Assembly: GCA_025558075.1 (NCBI GenBank)
Contig: JAHLKF010000016.1
Location: 62,001-126,000, forward strand
DNA: 64,000 nt
DNA from: Gaertneriomyces semiglobifer
Lineage: Eukaryota > Chytridiomycota > Chytridiomycetes > Spizellomycetales > Spizellomycetaceae
Direction of reading: 5' to 3'
Positions 1 to 12,894 of this stretch are shown here, one piece after another. Positions within the stretch are counted from its first letter, which is position 1, and the number at the start of each line of letters is the position of its first letter. Both the position numbers and the translations under genes were made by a program. A model generated the notes under the pieces. The model saw only the letters and a program-made list of their open reading frames with translations. It ran no database searches and was not told where the DNA came from.

Positions 1-636
1 ATCTTTTTCGAGTGGAGATTCACAGGCCGGTGCACTATCCGTCTCCAATGCCAATTTTTGCTCTTTCTCCTTGGCCAATACTGCAAGCTTGCTCCTTTTC
101 CTCTTTATCCGTAAACTTGCCGCACTCCCTTTCTTTTTCAGCTTGGGTGCGGTCCCTGAGCCGAAGATGCCTAAGGCTTCCGGACTGATCTCAACAAACC
201 CCAGAACTGCCCTGACGCCGTGACGAAAATGGCGAACGACAGGAGGCTCCCGCTCAGTGGCACTGGTAGATTCAGGCTGGGGCATGGACGCCGAGTCATG
301 CAATACCGAGTCAATCTTGATGCCGTGATCCATTATGGTTGTTGTATAACTATCGTCACCGTCAAGTTCGTCTCCATCGTCTGGGTGACTCGATTTAGAT
401 AATATTGGCGTATACTCGGAGTAGCGAAGTTGTCGGCACAGGTGGACAGTGACCCTGGGAAAGTCGATGTCAGACTTTGACCGTTGATGAATGGGATTCC
501 CAGCGCCTCCCGTCACTTACCGCCATATCACAAAAGCAAGTCCTACCAACGCTGATCCTGTTATTAATCCGGCTAAAAAGTCAGGAGAGGCCTCGACCCG
601 TTCAATATCCACGTCGGTGGTGTGAAATGGTGGCAT
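1..636 (-). CDS. Partial gene: unrecognised protein with N-terminal membrane segment
   Basis: Runs off the left edge. Exon 1 is 521-636 and exon 2 is 454 down to beyond 1. The 66-nt intron 455-520 starts GTAAGT and ends TTTCCCAG, and the phases match (CG|G). The start is the ATG at 634-636. The N-terminus has a hydrophobic stretch at about residues 20-38 followed by basic and aromatic residues, as in a membrane-anchored protein. It continues into an acidic stretch, a short conserved-looking block (GFVEISPEALGIFG) and then a Lys/Arg-rich segment at the window edge. I do not recognise the family. The frame stays open through the whole of exon 2, which supports real coding. The C-terminus is missing. 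Confidence 0.6.
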
Positions 637-744
637 TACGGTGGATGCTCGTTCGTTTTAGGTGAACTTCGTCGCAGTACCGGACGTTCACTGCAGAATA
701 CAACTATATCAGGCCTTGGCACTCGTTTCTTCCAATAGCAATCA

Positions 745-1157
745 GTGTCTAGGACTAGTGATCTGTATGTACATCATCCGACAGCAGCTGGCAAAGTGAC
801 GCGAGCTGCTAGTAAACACCAGAAACATGCGCCAAGCGACAAACGACAGCGGATCTTGAGCGAAAGTACCTCTGAAAAGCAGGGCGTGCAACCACTAATC
901 GTTGGTGATGACTTTTCTAAAAGCTCGTTCAACTCAACGAGGTCAATTCAAAGGTGAGGATGCCTCCAGCGAAATAAGGTCTTGATGAGGTCAACGGTTG
1001 GCAAAATTTTCAGGGAAGACGACAAGCTACGTCTAAGTATCTGCTTGAGGGCGAGCGACGGTTGCCATCTCCATGAGAACAGCAGTGGGTGAGTAGCATG
1101 CAAGCACTGCTACTAGGCTTCACATTCAGGTACCGTCGACGCCATGGCAGCATCTGA
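745..1157 (+). CDS. Possible small gene, 5' end not found
   Basis: Three stretches join in phase through good splice signals: about 745-953, 1014-1088 and 1130-1157 (stop TGA). The introns are 954-1013 (GTGAGG...TTTTCAG) and 1089-1129 (GTGAGT...CATTCAG). The product is basic and Ser/Lys/Arg-rich with no recognised domain. No ATG is present in the first exon and an in-frame stop lies just upstream, so the first exon must be elsewhere or the locus is not coding. It would be divergent from the membrane-protein gene that starts at 636. Confidence 0.3.
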
Positions 1158-1963
1158 TGCGAGGAGTGGCTGCATGTATTGCGTTTGGGCCAGCGCGTTC
1201 ATTCAAATTCAGTGTCGCAGTGTCGCTCATGCTCAACTCGCAACCGCATGCCACTCACATCAACGCCATTGATTGATGGAAGCCATGTTGCGTGGTATGG
1301 AGAACATAGGTGATGTCCGCAGCAGGTTGGAAGAAGGGCCTTTTGCGAGAGGTAAAAGTTGGATTAAACTTGCTCAATCATTGAACTACACGGTTGGAAT
1401 GGCTATCAATGGTCAAGACGTCAAGACTAGAGAGACTGTCTATAACCAGGTGTCGTTAAGAAAGTAGCCCAGCAGCATCGTTGAGCGGCTGCCCGTAGGG
1501 CCTTTATACGTGGCGTGCTACGCCAGGAATACAAGTGTCTGCTCCATCTGACCATCAAGCTATTAAGGTTACTTCTCTCTAACCTAACTGTGCATGCGCA
1601 ACCTGCCATGTGCAAGCATGGATCTGTACAGTTGGCCTGAGCATTATCGGTGAGCATAGTCCCTAGGCATTTGATCTTATATGGACCAAACAAGCATGAG
1701 AAAAAACCTTAAGCAGGATTCTCACTCAAATATGATTCTCGCTGCTACCGCTGCTCGGTGATGCTGCTGTTGGCGGTCGTTTCCCGCAGCAGTTCGCGAT
1801 GATGTCCGTCCGAACCTTTTGAACAGTTCGCGTCGCGGGCTTCCTCAAAGCGTTCACTATTAGCAGCCATGACCGCTTGTTGCTGGCTCTTCGCAGCGCA
1901 CATAGTTGGCGCTTCTTCATTTTGCGATTGATCTGCCTCCATCAAACTACCCACCTGATCCGG
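1158..1963. other. Intergenic, nothing firm
   Basis: A 64-residue open frame at 1273-1467 and overlapping minus-strand frames at 1427-1954 have no recognisable domains or paired splice sites. I treat them as chance frames. The last part is probably the promoter and 5' UTR of the gene at 1964. Confidence 0.5.
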
Positions 1964-4900
1964 ATGGCCGTCGACGGTTCCCGCGAAGACGCGATGGATA
2001 GTTTCATGGCTTCACTGTCGCGAGACCTCGCGGCTATGAACGCCGAAGCAATGCAGGATATCGGAAGCCGCAAGTTCAGCCTTGATGACTCTGGTAATTA
2101 TGCCTTTTAGGTATGTCTTACAATGGACTTTTCTCTCATCTGGTTCAATCTGTAGAAAATGGTATTACACCCAGGGGCGACCGAGACGAACTGGATGGGG
2201 CGCGGAACATTGAGATAGATACCTCGTCCATACCACATATGGACATGGACGAATCATATGACTTGAGACCATTGGGCTTACAAAAAATGTACTCCTCTGA
2301 CCCGTTCCTTGCCCGAATAGAGCGTGAGGTGCACGAGGAGTTGGCGAGCTACGGTGAAGCCCATGGTCAGAATTCCACTCTCAATATTCATTTGGAACCG
2401 GAACGGATGACTGGAGAGGCAAGCGGGATTGGAACTGGGTGCGAATTCAGCATATCGTTTGATGAAGCTGACATCAACCGAGAATCGTTTCCAGAATTCA
2501 CCTTTGAACAGCGGACCAGGGTACATGTCTCCCGAACGATCACCGGTCCACACGATCTTCGGAAGGCATCTGGATCTCAGCGCGAAGTCGCTACCACTGA
2601 AGCAGACGACAAGCGAGTCATTGATATAGACGATACTCAAGACCATCGCTTCGACTCGGCCGCATTGGCGGCACCCTTTGACCGCATCATTCAAAACGAA
2701 GTCGGCAACTTTGATACAAAAAAGGCTGCTCAGGGTCAATTGCATCACAGTCCTCATGAGGTTTCCCCGCAACTATTATCTGAGTCCGACCACCCATCAT
2801 TTGATCCGTCAGCACTGGATCTTAACTCTGATAAGGCTTTCCAAGGAACCAACGAAGACATTGCGAACAACAGATCGGATAAAGACAGAGAAGAGCTGCT
2901 GAGCTCTCAGCGTGGGAAAGGTCCTCAACAAGCGCGTTCTAATTCAGACAGAGGGTTTTATGTCTCCGAAGAGGATACCTTCAGCAAGTTCCTTCGTCAA
3001 GCCATGAATAGGGATGACGAGCAACTTAGCCCAGAACTTGATGATGTCTCTATTCCTGAAATGATCTCGCCGAGTCCACAATTGGCTGAAACCGCATTTC
3101 CTCTGGAGGACACTCGTCCGGAACCCGCATCATTCCCGTATAACAACAATGAACCAAATCAGCCACCATTGACCAATGGCCACCACGATATTGAACATAC
3201 GAAGCCGATTTCTATACCGATGCCCGACATGGATGTGGCAGACCGATCATTGGGTATGAGCGCCAGGTGCGTAAAAAGTCGACCGCGTTACATGAGAGAT
3301 GGATAGATATAAATTCGTCTTTATCTTAGTGACACGCCAAACCGGTCGAGCCACATCTTGGAAACTGGCTTGAAGGAATCTATTCAGGAGTATCTCAAGA
3401 ACGTAGAAGTCCGCAATACTGATCGTGTAAATGAGCTACCTCCGCAACAAGCGAACCCGGATGACGGCAATGGGTTACCTGAATCATATGATATGACACC
3501 GCCGTCGACATCTTCGCTTGACCTACGACCGCATTACACATACTTGGACGTTAACTCAGCCGGAATCTCTTTAGTTGATTTCTTGGATCCTTCGGCTAGC
3601 CGCATCCCCCACCCTTCTGAAGAGGCATGGCGAACGTCGCAGCGGCATCTGGATATAATGGACGTACCCGAAGACATCAACACTCGTGCTGTTGTGAACA
3701 CATTACGAACTCTGCAAGAAAAAGTGGGGAAGCTTGAAGTTGAGAAGGCCGCCGCCAAAGAACGTATCAGTGAACTAGAGAGCGAGCTGGGCCGAACAAA
3801 GGGCATGGTTCTGGTGGAGCACGGCAGGTTAGCTGATAGCCTGGCGGGAAAACAAGCGATCAAAGCGGTGCGTGCTCGAAGAACTCGCAAACCTTCTTAT
3901 GAGCCCCACACATCACCGTCAGCGATGGGAGAAGACGAGGAAGAACAGAAGATTAAGAGGCAGCTGGATTCATTAAAATTGCGGTCGACAAGATTGTTAA
4001 AGCAATTGATGGAATCAAAACGGGATGCACAATTGAAGGAGGAGCAGAGGAGGGAAGTGGTTCAGAGATTAGAAGAAGCACAGAAGCAGCTGGCATCTTT
4101 CAAACGAGATTTGCTTGAAAAAGAAGCTGAGCTCCGGCGTTCTCAACAACGTAGCCCATCGCCCAAGAAGCAGCCACCCTTACAATTACCGGACGAGCAG
4201 CCCGTCAATCGACCGCGATCTCCATCGCCGGAACAGCCATTACCGTCGGAAGTGCCACCACCTCAAGCACCAGTTACTCCAGCACTGGCCGGTCATGATA
4301 ATTTGAAACCTGGAGCAAGATCTCGACATGCGAAATCAGAAATGAAGCCAAGAACACTTTTTCATGACCCCTATATAATTGATAACCCCGTCCATTCTCA
4401 TCGCAACCATGTGATCCGCAGCAAGAATAGTTCACCGGCGCTTGAAAGTGCGAGCAATGCAGAGGCAACCCAAGAAAAGAGCTTTTTAACTCACCAAGAA
4501 ATTGAAGAGCTCCAGCGTGAAATCGACCAAAGCAAAAATGAAGACCGCTATGGCGGCCATCACACGAATTCAAAAGCACCCGCAAAATGTCGAAGACACC
4601 ATGCTCGCGCCAAAGACCTTGCTTCGAGGGGAGCTCGACGAGACCCAGATCCGCAGTGGCGCAAAGTTGATTCCTCGCGACCAAAGGTGCGCCCTTACGG
4701 TGATACGGGAAGACATCATGCTCGGAAAGAACTGTACTCCAAGCATAGGCCAGGGCTGCAGCACCGGATGCAGGCGACGCGATCGTCCCCAGCGGCGCTG
4801 GTACGAGAAATGCCTTTTGTCGTCGGCAAGGTAAGAGACGCTCTGAAAATCTTTCCATGGCGCACTTGAATCTGAACACTGTGCGCTTGATCTGCTACAG

Positions 4901-5597
4901 AGCGTATCTAAATCGCATTCAGTGACCGCAAACCTGCAAGCCGTGTTTTCTTTGTTAAAGAAACATAATCCCGCCCTGTGCTCAGTATGCTCTCGTCGAC
5001 GGCACGACAAATATATCGCGGATGAACGAAGGGATTGGGTACCAGTTCCAGCAAGGCGTATTGAGAATGACACTGATGATAAGGACGAGGTAGAAACAGG
5101 TCCGGATGACCACGCGTCATTGCACGAGTCATTAGCCGAACCGGAGACGGAAACGTTGGAGAATGTTCTGCAGGTGTTAGAAGAAGAATTTAACTCATTG
5201 AAGAGGTATGCAACATTGATCTCGTGGCGGGCGGTTGGAAAAGTGCACTGACGCGAGACTTAGCACATATAAGGCCTTGGTCGACCAGTACGACCAGCTG
5301 TCCGCAGGCGCAGAAAACACTCGGGTACTTCGAGCTGTTGGAGACGAACTGCGAGAAGTGATCCGCGGGATGGAGAGCAAGGGAGATCAAATTGCGGTAT
5401 TGAGGGATGTTATGCGCCGGCGCGCTGCAATTGTAAGCCACGCCAGCCCAATGGCCCACAGGAAGAGTAACAAACCGCGCAGTGCGGAAAAATCACACAA
5501 GAACCGCACTACTATAGGTAGTCCCGGGACACTGCACAGTCTTGGACTTCTCAAGGGGAGCGTAAAGGTCCGAGAGGTCCTTGAAGGTTTTGTTTAG
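1964..5597 (+). CDS. PPC89: CEP57/PPC89-family centrosome (spindle pole) protein
   Basis: Exons are 1964-2093, 2156-3266, 3330-4830, 4901-5205 and 5264-5597, all in phase, giving 1126 aa. The N-terminal two thirds are disordered and acidic, followed by a coiled coil (about residues 520-700) and Pro/Ser-rich linkers. The diagnostic part is C-terminal: an FVVGK block joined across an intron to SHSVTANLQ, the Cys motif CSVCSRRRHD, and a final helix with a KGDQI-type motif typical of the CEP57 microtubule-binding domain. In fission yeast Ppc89 anchors septation proteins at the spindle pole body; CEP57 acts at animal centrosomes. The residues encoded at about 4540-4810 are unusually Arg/His-rich. 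The ATG at 1964 was chosen because the frame upstream looks non-coding. Confidence 0.72.
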
Positions 5598-6318
5598 ATT
5601 GTAGCTTCTCTACATCCAATATAATGAACCCATGTACACTCGCCATGACTTTAAGTGACTTCTCGCGACTCATGCAGTGACATGAATCATAATTTTAACT
5701 TGACAAGTGCAGTGAAGTGACATTATTTTTGAATGGGGCGAAATCGGTGATTTATCAGAGGGCGGTGAAGAATACTCCGAGGGCCGATTGCGGGTCAACG
5801 GAATCAGCAAAAGTGTTTGGCAGCGACTCAGCGAAGGCGTGCAACCTAATTCCGGCAGGATCCCACAAGCAGCGCCTTAGAGGGGGCGTCTCTGCCATTC
5901 TGTCAGTGTAGTGGGGGAAAAATCAAACGGTGAGTGAGAGTTGCAGATCGATTACTTTTATTTTAGGTCAAGCTAACACTCGGTTTGTTGCTTGCTCGAA
6001 AAGATAGGCTTGGCCAAGTATTGAGGCAGCAAGCGAATGTCGACAGGGGTCCGGCGAATTGCTGCACCACGCCTCAACAACGATTCTTTACAGATCCTGT
6101 AACTGTCTTCACGGCTGCATAAGTAATTAAACCTTGATACGGACGTTCAGGCGAGAACCTATACCGTAATCTTGAGTATCACCGGATATCACCAAAGTAC
6201 GATTCATCCCAGTTTGACATTGGACCCACGACGAACAGCAAAGTAGTGTACTTTACAAACCATCTCTACCGCCGAAAGGTGGTAAAACGATGCAATCTCG
6301 ATACACCTCCCGCCGGCG
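5598..6318. other. Intergenic, nothing seen
   Basis: Between two same-strand genes. It holds the 3' UTR of the CEP57-like gene and the promoter of the deubiquitinase gene. The 64-residue open frame at 5717-5911 has no coding character. Confidence 0.5.
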
Positions 6319-8836
6319 ATGGTGAACGTAAACGACAGTGGTCTGTTAGTTCCAGGAAGCTTGAAGCAGAATCGGTCTCCTATTTGCAAGGTTGCCGTTG
6401 ACGCGAATTGTACAAAAATGACAGTCAAATGCAGAGAGCTGTTCGATTTGATCTCTTTTGGAGATTTGGCAAAGTCCGATGTTCTGCACGTTGTTGATCC
6501 GGATTCTCTAGTGAACTATCAGGTGGGTATGCCCCTTTACAACGCGCTACAATGTGCCAAGGTTGGTGCAGACCTAACATTCATTTCCATCGCAGCCCGA
6601 CTGGTCTGTTGAGGCTTTGAAAGAAGAGCAGATACGTCCCAGCATCGTCTTTGGGTCGATTGTGGTCGTTCGCAGCCAGCAGGATCTTTCTAGCAGTGCC
6701 TTACCTTCCCCGGTTGCGATCGCACCTGGTTTCCGGCGTAACTCCGGTGCTGGACTTGCGGCTGAGACTACTACTCATCATAAGAGTGCCCTTACTCATC
6801 ATTCAATCGGAAGCCATGGTTCCGCAATATCGGGCCACGCAGCTACTTCCACTCCAGCGAGGAAGGACGTGGCGCCGGTAAGCGTGGCGCAGAGTCAACC
6901 TCAACTGAATGGAGTAGATCATAAGCTTACTCAACCACAGTCAACGCCCACCGCTCAATCGAATGGCTCTACAACGAAGTTTGCACCTGTGCAGATACCA
7001 GCCGTTATTGAAACAGGGAAAACGACTGAGGGCGCGAGCTCTGATGAGTTGCTGGAACACCCAAGTGCCAAAGCGGATGTGACCACTGCAGAGTCAGCGG
7101 GTGCGACTTCCCCAAAGAAAAAGAAGAAGAAGCGGCGAAAGTCGTCTGCCGGTTCGTCCATGTCGAGCCCCGTAGGGAATGGAGCACTCGACAAACCTCT
7201 TTCCAACGGCGTTGACGCCCAAGAGCCTGATAGCCCACACGGTGAGACTGCGATATCTGTAGGAAAACCTAACGGGGTTGATCATAAACACCATCACAAC
7301 GAAATACCGTCACCGCCAGCCTCCGATGCTGATATCTCATTAGATGACAGTGTCTCCCTTCCCGAATCACCAGCAGAAGTACATGTTCCACAGCCCACTC
7401 AACCAGCAACGCCTAAGTCGTGGGCATCCATTGTCCGCTCCCCCATCGCACCAGGTGCAACTGCCGCACCTCTGAAGCCGCACACCCCAACCACCACCGC
7501 CGCCCCAACAAACCCGCTAATATCTTTTACCGCCACTTATACACCCAAACTGATTCGTCCGCGCGGTCTGATCAACAACGGCAATATGTGTTTTATGAAC
7601 GCCATATTGCAACCATTACTGCACTGTGCACCCTTTTATAATTTATTGAAGATGTTGGCTCGAGAAGTGGCTCATAAATTGGGTCAAGTGAGTTTATTGC
7701 AGAGCATGATCATTTTTCAAAATGAGTTTTTCGAAGAGGAGCCGGGCACGAAGCTGCAACTCTGCGAGGGTGACGATCGTGATGCTTTTGCGCCCGAGTA
7801 TGTGTACGAGGCGCTACGACAATGTAAAGGGATTGGCAGTGTCAAGGTATGGTGATTGTCGTGTATGCTAAAATGACGGAAATTCTTACTGATTCTTCTT
7901 GTTCAGGGGCGGCAAGAGGATGCAGAGGAATTCCTTGGGTTTATTTTAGAAGGGCTCCACGAGGAGCTGGTGAAAATACAAAATAAAGGTCAACCGACAC
8001 AACAGTCGCAGTTGCCGGACAGCGACTCCAGTTGGACAGAGGTTGGACGGAACTCTAAGGCGGTTATTTCCCGAGAGAATCAGATCACGGAGAGTCCGAT
8101 AACCAAAATTTTTGGAGGAAAGATGCGAAGCGTGTTGAGGTGCCCTGGACGTAAGGATAGTGTCACAATGCAACCCTATCAAGCGCTACAACTCGACATT
8201 ACGGTATGTGCCGCTGACGACGGATGTGGGATTGTTTTCGTTTTTTAGCGCTAACGCCCGGCATGTTCTCTCTTTGATTAGCCCGATGGGGTGCACAGCA
8301 TTGAAGATGCTCTATCAAATCTTACGGAACCGGAGGTGCTCGAAGGATTTACCAGCTCAAAGGGTAGCAAGGTATTTAAAGCACATTTGAAGAGCGCTTG
8401 TTTTTGACCGCAAGAGCTGACGCACACATGATACTGACCTGCTTGGATATTGTAGATTGACGCGGTAAAACAAGCCTACATTGAATGTCTGCCACCGATC
8501 CTCATCCTTCATCTCAAACGCTTCGTGTACAACCCTGCGACTGGTGCTGAGAAAGTTACAAAGTGTGTTTCGTATCCGATCGAATTAAAGATCAACCCGC
8601 AAGTGATTTCACCACCCCAACGGGCTGTGAATGGTAGAGCCAGTTACCGATTATTTGCTGTCGTGCTGCACCACGGTCCGGTCGTTAGCGGTGGACATTA
8701 TACCTGTTTTGTTGGAAGGCAAAGCGGAGAATGGTTGAGCATTGACGATGCGTGTATAAAAGTTGTTGGAGAGGACGAAGTTCTTGGACGTGTTGGCAAG
8801 GGTGAAGCGTATATGTTATTTTACTGTCGGAGCTGA
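6319..8836 (+). CDS. UBP3: Ubiquitin carboxyl-terminal hydrolase, USP10/Ubp3 type
   Basis: Exons are 6319-6522, 6596-7846, 7907-8203, 8282-8371 and 8456-8836. All are phase 0, giving 740 aa. It is a cysteine protease that removes ubiquitin from proteins; yeast Ubp3 works with Bre5 in COPII recycling and ribophagy, and USP10 binds G3BP. Residues 70-370 are disordered and rich in Ser, Pro and Thr with a Lys run. The USP domain then begins: Cys box GNMCFMNAILQ with the nucleophile near residue 400, QEDAEEFL, LHLKRF, and the His box SGGHYTCF near residue 694 with the following IDDACI Asp. All catalytic elements are present. Assignment to the USP10/Ubp3 branch rests on domain layout and on RGLINNGN-type wording around the Cys box. 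Confidence 0.88.
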
Positions 8837-9302
8837 GTGCAACCGGCGACAAAGGAGGGAGTGTGTGGGGGGCGCCTAGTATATACCGTTCGATAGCCAT
8901 AGGAAAGATATTTTTTGATAGTGGAGCATGTCACTATATCAGATGCAACATTCGTTTACACACCTTGGATAATTCTTATGTTTGATCGGTTGATCGAGGG
9001 ATGCCGAGATGACAAATGCGCGAAAAAGGAATGTGTGTCCTCCGATGCTACACACTTCGGAGGGGGCAGCTATAGGTGGCTTTTACACACACTCTTTCCT
9101 AAGAGCGTTCTCTTATTCACAGGACGTGCTGCTATCCATGTCCAATCTCCATTTCTTTTCTGACAACGTTCCTGATGAGTGCAGAGGAATTATTATTAAT
9201 ACGTTTTGCCTGTGGAACGTGCAATGTGTTTGGGTGCACATTTTTGCAATTGATTCAATTGATCTTGAGGCGGGGGTTCAAACGTTATGAATTTGAATTG
9301 GG

Positions 9303-9326
9303 AACAACACAACACAACACAACACA
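9303..9326. repeat. (AACAC)n microsatellite
   Basis: Four to five tandem AACAC units in the intergenic region upstream of EGT1. Confidence 0.8.
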
Positions 9327-9901
9327 GCGCACCCGTGGCCATTGTGTTGTTCATCTCATACGTTCATTATCAGTAGTAATAGTAATAGGAATAATAAACA
9401 AACTTGCCCACTTCCTTTCCCCCCCGACATTGTCCGTTTGCTGCTACCAGTAGTTACTAGTAAGCAAGTAAGTAACAAGTAAAACCCGCGTTCCCCGCGC
9501 CTTGCGATGTTTCCACGCGGGTGTGACAACGCCTTGCCGTGCGTGCCATGAAATGATCATTGCATGACGCCACGACACCCACCAACACTCACTCCCTCAC
9601 ACACTTACTCACAGCACATTCCCAAACTGACATGCCCATCGCACACCCAAAGTAACACTATCGTCAATCCCGATCCACACAGCCAAGGCGATGGGCCACT
9701 CAGCCAAAAGGAAATTCACATTCACATTCACATCACAGAACAGGTTCGCCCCCCTTTTCCGGAATGTTGTTGACATGTTCTTCGTCGTCAGTCGGGCAAC
9801 CGGATCCGCCGGCGTTACGCACACAAGCCTTGAAATCGACGATCCCTGTACATGTATATACCTTTTCCCTTTTTCCTTATTACATGTCCCAGAATGACCC
9901 T

Positions 9902-9930
9902 CCGCCGCCGCCGCCGCCGCCAGTATAAAA
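9902..9930 (+). promoter_or_regulatory. GCC repeat and TATA box of EGT1
   Basis: A run of six GCC triplets is followed at once by TATAAAA (9924-9930), 68 nt before the EGT1 start codon. Position and sequence fit a core promoter with a short 5' UTR. Function is inferred. Confidence 0.5.
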
Positions 9931-9998
9931 GAACTTTGGGTGGGAGATCCTTCCGTAACTCCTTGTAAATAGCGCAATACCACTTCTATCATTGCGCC

Positions 9999-12690
9999 AT
10001 GTCTCCTCCAGTAACCATCGAGTATCGACGTCCAGGCGCATTCGCATCCAAGAACAAGGGAAACCATTCTTCTGCTGCTCCTACCATTCAGCAGAAACAA
10101 ACTCGCTCCGATAGCGGTCATTCGCCAGCTTGCGAAATCATTGACGTCCGCGGCCGCACACCCACTTCCAATACCGATGTGAATCTCCGCGAGTCCATCT
10201 TGAATGCCATTCAAACCAAGAATGTTGGGTTCACCGACCCGAAAACCGGAGAGGAATCTTGTATTAGGTCCATTCCAACAATGGTCCTGTACGATGACAA
10301 AGGTCTCGACATCTTTGACCAGATTACCTACATTGACGAGTACTATCTGACAAACTGCGAGATCGATATCCTCAAGCGTAATGCCGAAGAAATTGTCAAC
10401 TCGGTTGCGTCAGACAATGCAGTCTTTATTGAGCTGGGTTGTGGATCCATGCGAAAGACCAAGTATCTACTAGAAGCTATAGAGCGCAAAGGTCTGCGAA
10501 ACGTAACCTACTACCCTGTGGATCTATCCCGTTCCTCTCTCCAAGAGTGCATCGGTCCTCTCACGCTTGCATTCCCTACCATTACCTTCCTCGGTTTGCT
10601 CGGTTGTTACGAGGATGCTGTGCATTATGTAAAAGAGACGCTCCCTGCAACAACGCGTAAGACGTTCCTATGGTTGGGATCCTCCATTGGCAATCTGAAC
10701 CGCGAACAGGCAGGTGCTTTCTTGCGGCATGTATGCCAAGAGGGCATGAATGAGGGTGATGTGTTTGTGTGCGGGATCGACCGTAGGAATGAGAGTGCAT
10801 TGGTAGGCTCCGCCTATAACGACTCACACGGGCTCACAAGGGACTTTATCATCAACGGCCTGGACCATGTCAATCGTATCTTTGGTGTCAACATATTCGA
10901 CCGCGGCGACTTTGAATATGTAAGCATTTACAACGACAGAGAAGGCCGCCACGAAGCCTACTATAAATCCCTTCGGCGCCAAACGTTGACGTTTCCTTGC
11001 AACGATGGTACAACAAGTGCAACCGTCAATGTCACGCTAGAGAGTGGCGAAATGATCAACGTGGAGTACAGCTACAAGTATTCCAAAACCGAAGTACAGC
11101 AACTAACCGAGACTGCCAAACTGTACTATGTGGGCAAGTGGACGGACAACCGAGACATGTACGACCTTTGCCTTTTCCAAAAGCCTCCTTTTTGGTTCGA
11201 AAAGAACGCAACTAGACCGGCTGTGCCCACTATCGCTGAATGGCAAGAGTTGTGGAAGGCATGGTGAGTCATTCACGTTTCCGCTGGTTGTTGTGCTATC
11301 GTTGGTGCTCATGGTGCCGGTTCGACAGGGACACGATCACCACTCCTCTGCGGTCGGAACCGTTAACACAACCCATTCAGCTTCGCCATCCGTATGTATT
11401 TTACCTCGGGCATATTCCCGCATTTTTGGATATTCAGATATCACGCGCTTTGAACCCTACCGAGCCTTCTTATACCTCTCCGCAAGATTTCCCCCGTATA
11501 TTTGAACGAGGGATAGACCCCGATATGAATGATCCTCTGCAGTGCCATCCACACTCTGAAGTCCCAGAGCAATGGCCGGCCATCACGCAGGTGGTTGCTT
11601 ACGCGCAGAGGGTGAGACGGAGAGTCCAGAAAATCATGAGCGAAATTGAAACCAATGACGAGCTTCGGGTAAACAAGCGATTGATGCGTGTTCTTTGGAT
11701 GTGTTACGAACATGAAGCAATGCATCTCGAGGTAACTAATAAGACGAATCAATTCTTCTGCCGTTTGCTCACGAGATACGCTGTTAGACAATCTTGTACA
11801 TGATTGTACAACAGGAAAAACCTCTGCCTCCTCACAAAGTCCTCGCGCCGTTATTGCCTGCTACGCCCCCGACCGTGCCTCCATTGTCCTTCCACCAATT
11901 CTCTGAGGTTCCCAGCACCATCATGACTGGCCTCGATGATCCAGAGGCGGCTGACTTTGATGGCAACGCATCATACCCGGAAGTCTATGGTTGGGACAAC
12001 GAGAAGCCCGTGCGCGAGCTTCCTCTGAAGCCGTTCGCTATCTCCGATCGCAAAATCACAATAGGTGATTGGATCAAGTTCCTCGACGACCATACCAATT
12101 GGGATAGTGCGGACATCCCTTCCAGCTGGCTGCGCGTCAACGCCGGCACAGATCACTCTGCTACTGGATACTTCCTGAGGACTCTGCACGGCCAAGTGCC
12201 TCTTCAGCGGGTGCTTCACCTTCCCGTTCAAGTCTCGTACGATCAAGCGTTGCGCTACGCAAAAGTGCGCGGCACACGTCTCCCAACAGAAGCTGAACTT
12301 CGGTATTTGCGCCGTGAGCAAAAATCGCTTGGTGCAGCACCGAACTACGGCTTTCAGCAGTGGATACCTGCAACGGTGGATACAGTGGTTGGCGACTTGT
12401 GGGAGTGGACGGGCAGCGTGATGGATAGATCGGAAAAGGATGGCTATGTGAAGAGTGAGACGTATCCGGGTTACTCATCCGACTTTTTGTAAGTTTTTGG
12501 CGTTGGGATTTACGAAGTGGCGAGCCGGTATTGACATGGTTTTTTCATCAGTGACGGTAAACACAACATCGTTCTCGGTGGTTCGTGGGCTACGGTGCCG
12601 CGCCTGTCCGAGCGGGAGTCGCTGGTCAATTGGTACCAGCGTGGCTACCCATATGTATTTGCCGGTTTCCGGTTGGCAAGAGACATCTAG
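9999..12690 (+). CDS. EGT1: Ergothioneine biosynthesis enzyme Egt1 (methyltransferase plus sulfoxide synthase)
   Basis: Exons are 9999-11263, 11329-11731, 11788-12488 and 12552-12690, giving about 835 aa. Fungal Egt1 trimethylates histidine to hercynine (EgtD-like half) and then joins hercynine to cysteine as a sulfoxide (EgtB-like half). The N-terminal domain shows the SAM-binding motif ELGCGSMRKT (about residue 145) and LGSSIGN. The middle is a DinB-like domain with the iron-binding HEAMHLE motif (about residue 549). The C-terminus is an FGE-sulfatase-type domain with TRLPTEAELRY, GDLWEWTGS and LGGSW, ending FAGFRLARD. Length and domain order match the fungal family. A TATA box lies 68 nt upstream. 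Confidence 0.93.
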
Positions 12691-12733
12691 TGATGGCTGA
12701 CATTGTCGCTGTATATTTTTTTTTTTGAATATG

Positions 12734-12739
12734 AATAAA
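12734..12739 (+). terminator. Polyadenylation signal of EGT1
   Basis: AATAAA 44 nt after the EGT1 stop, following a T run. Canonical position for eukaryotic 3'-end processing. Confidence 0.5.
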
Positions 12740-12894
12740 GCTTTTGTTGTTTTTGGGATAATGCCGTTCTCGTACTGTCCACAATGAGGCACACGGAAAA
12801 CGTCATGAACATGTCACACGCTGTTTAGATTTGCACCCGTTACAAGACAAGAGAAACATTTTGACCAGGAGATGATGTCCCTAAAAGAAAGTAC

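Larger units (their letters stand above)
8837..9998. other. Intergenic and EGT1 promoter region
   Basis: About 1.2 kb with no convincing gene. It contains short simple repeats: (AACAC)n near 9303-9326, (TTCACA)n near 9715-9736 and (GCC)n at 9902-9921 directly before a TATA box. The open frame on the minus strand from 10214 to 9609 is antisense to EGT1 and is not considered a gene. Confidence 0.5.

Noticed and set aside
1273..1467. 64-residue frame between the first genes
   Set aside because: No domain, no splice partners, and length expected by chance.
9609..10214. 201-aa open frame on the minus strand
   Set aside because: It is antisense to the start of EGT1 and its promoter. The plus strand has clear enzyme motifs, and the minus frame has no domain.
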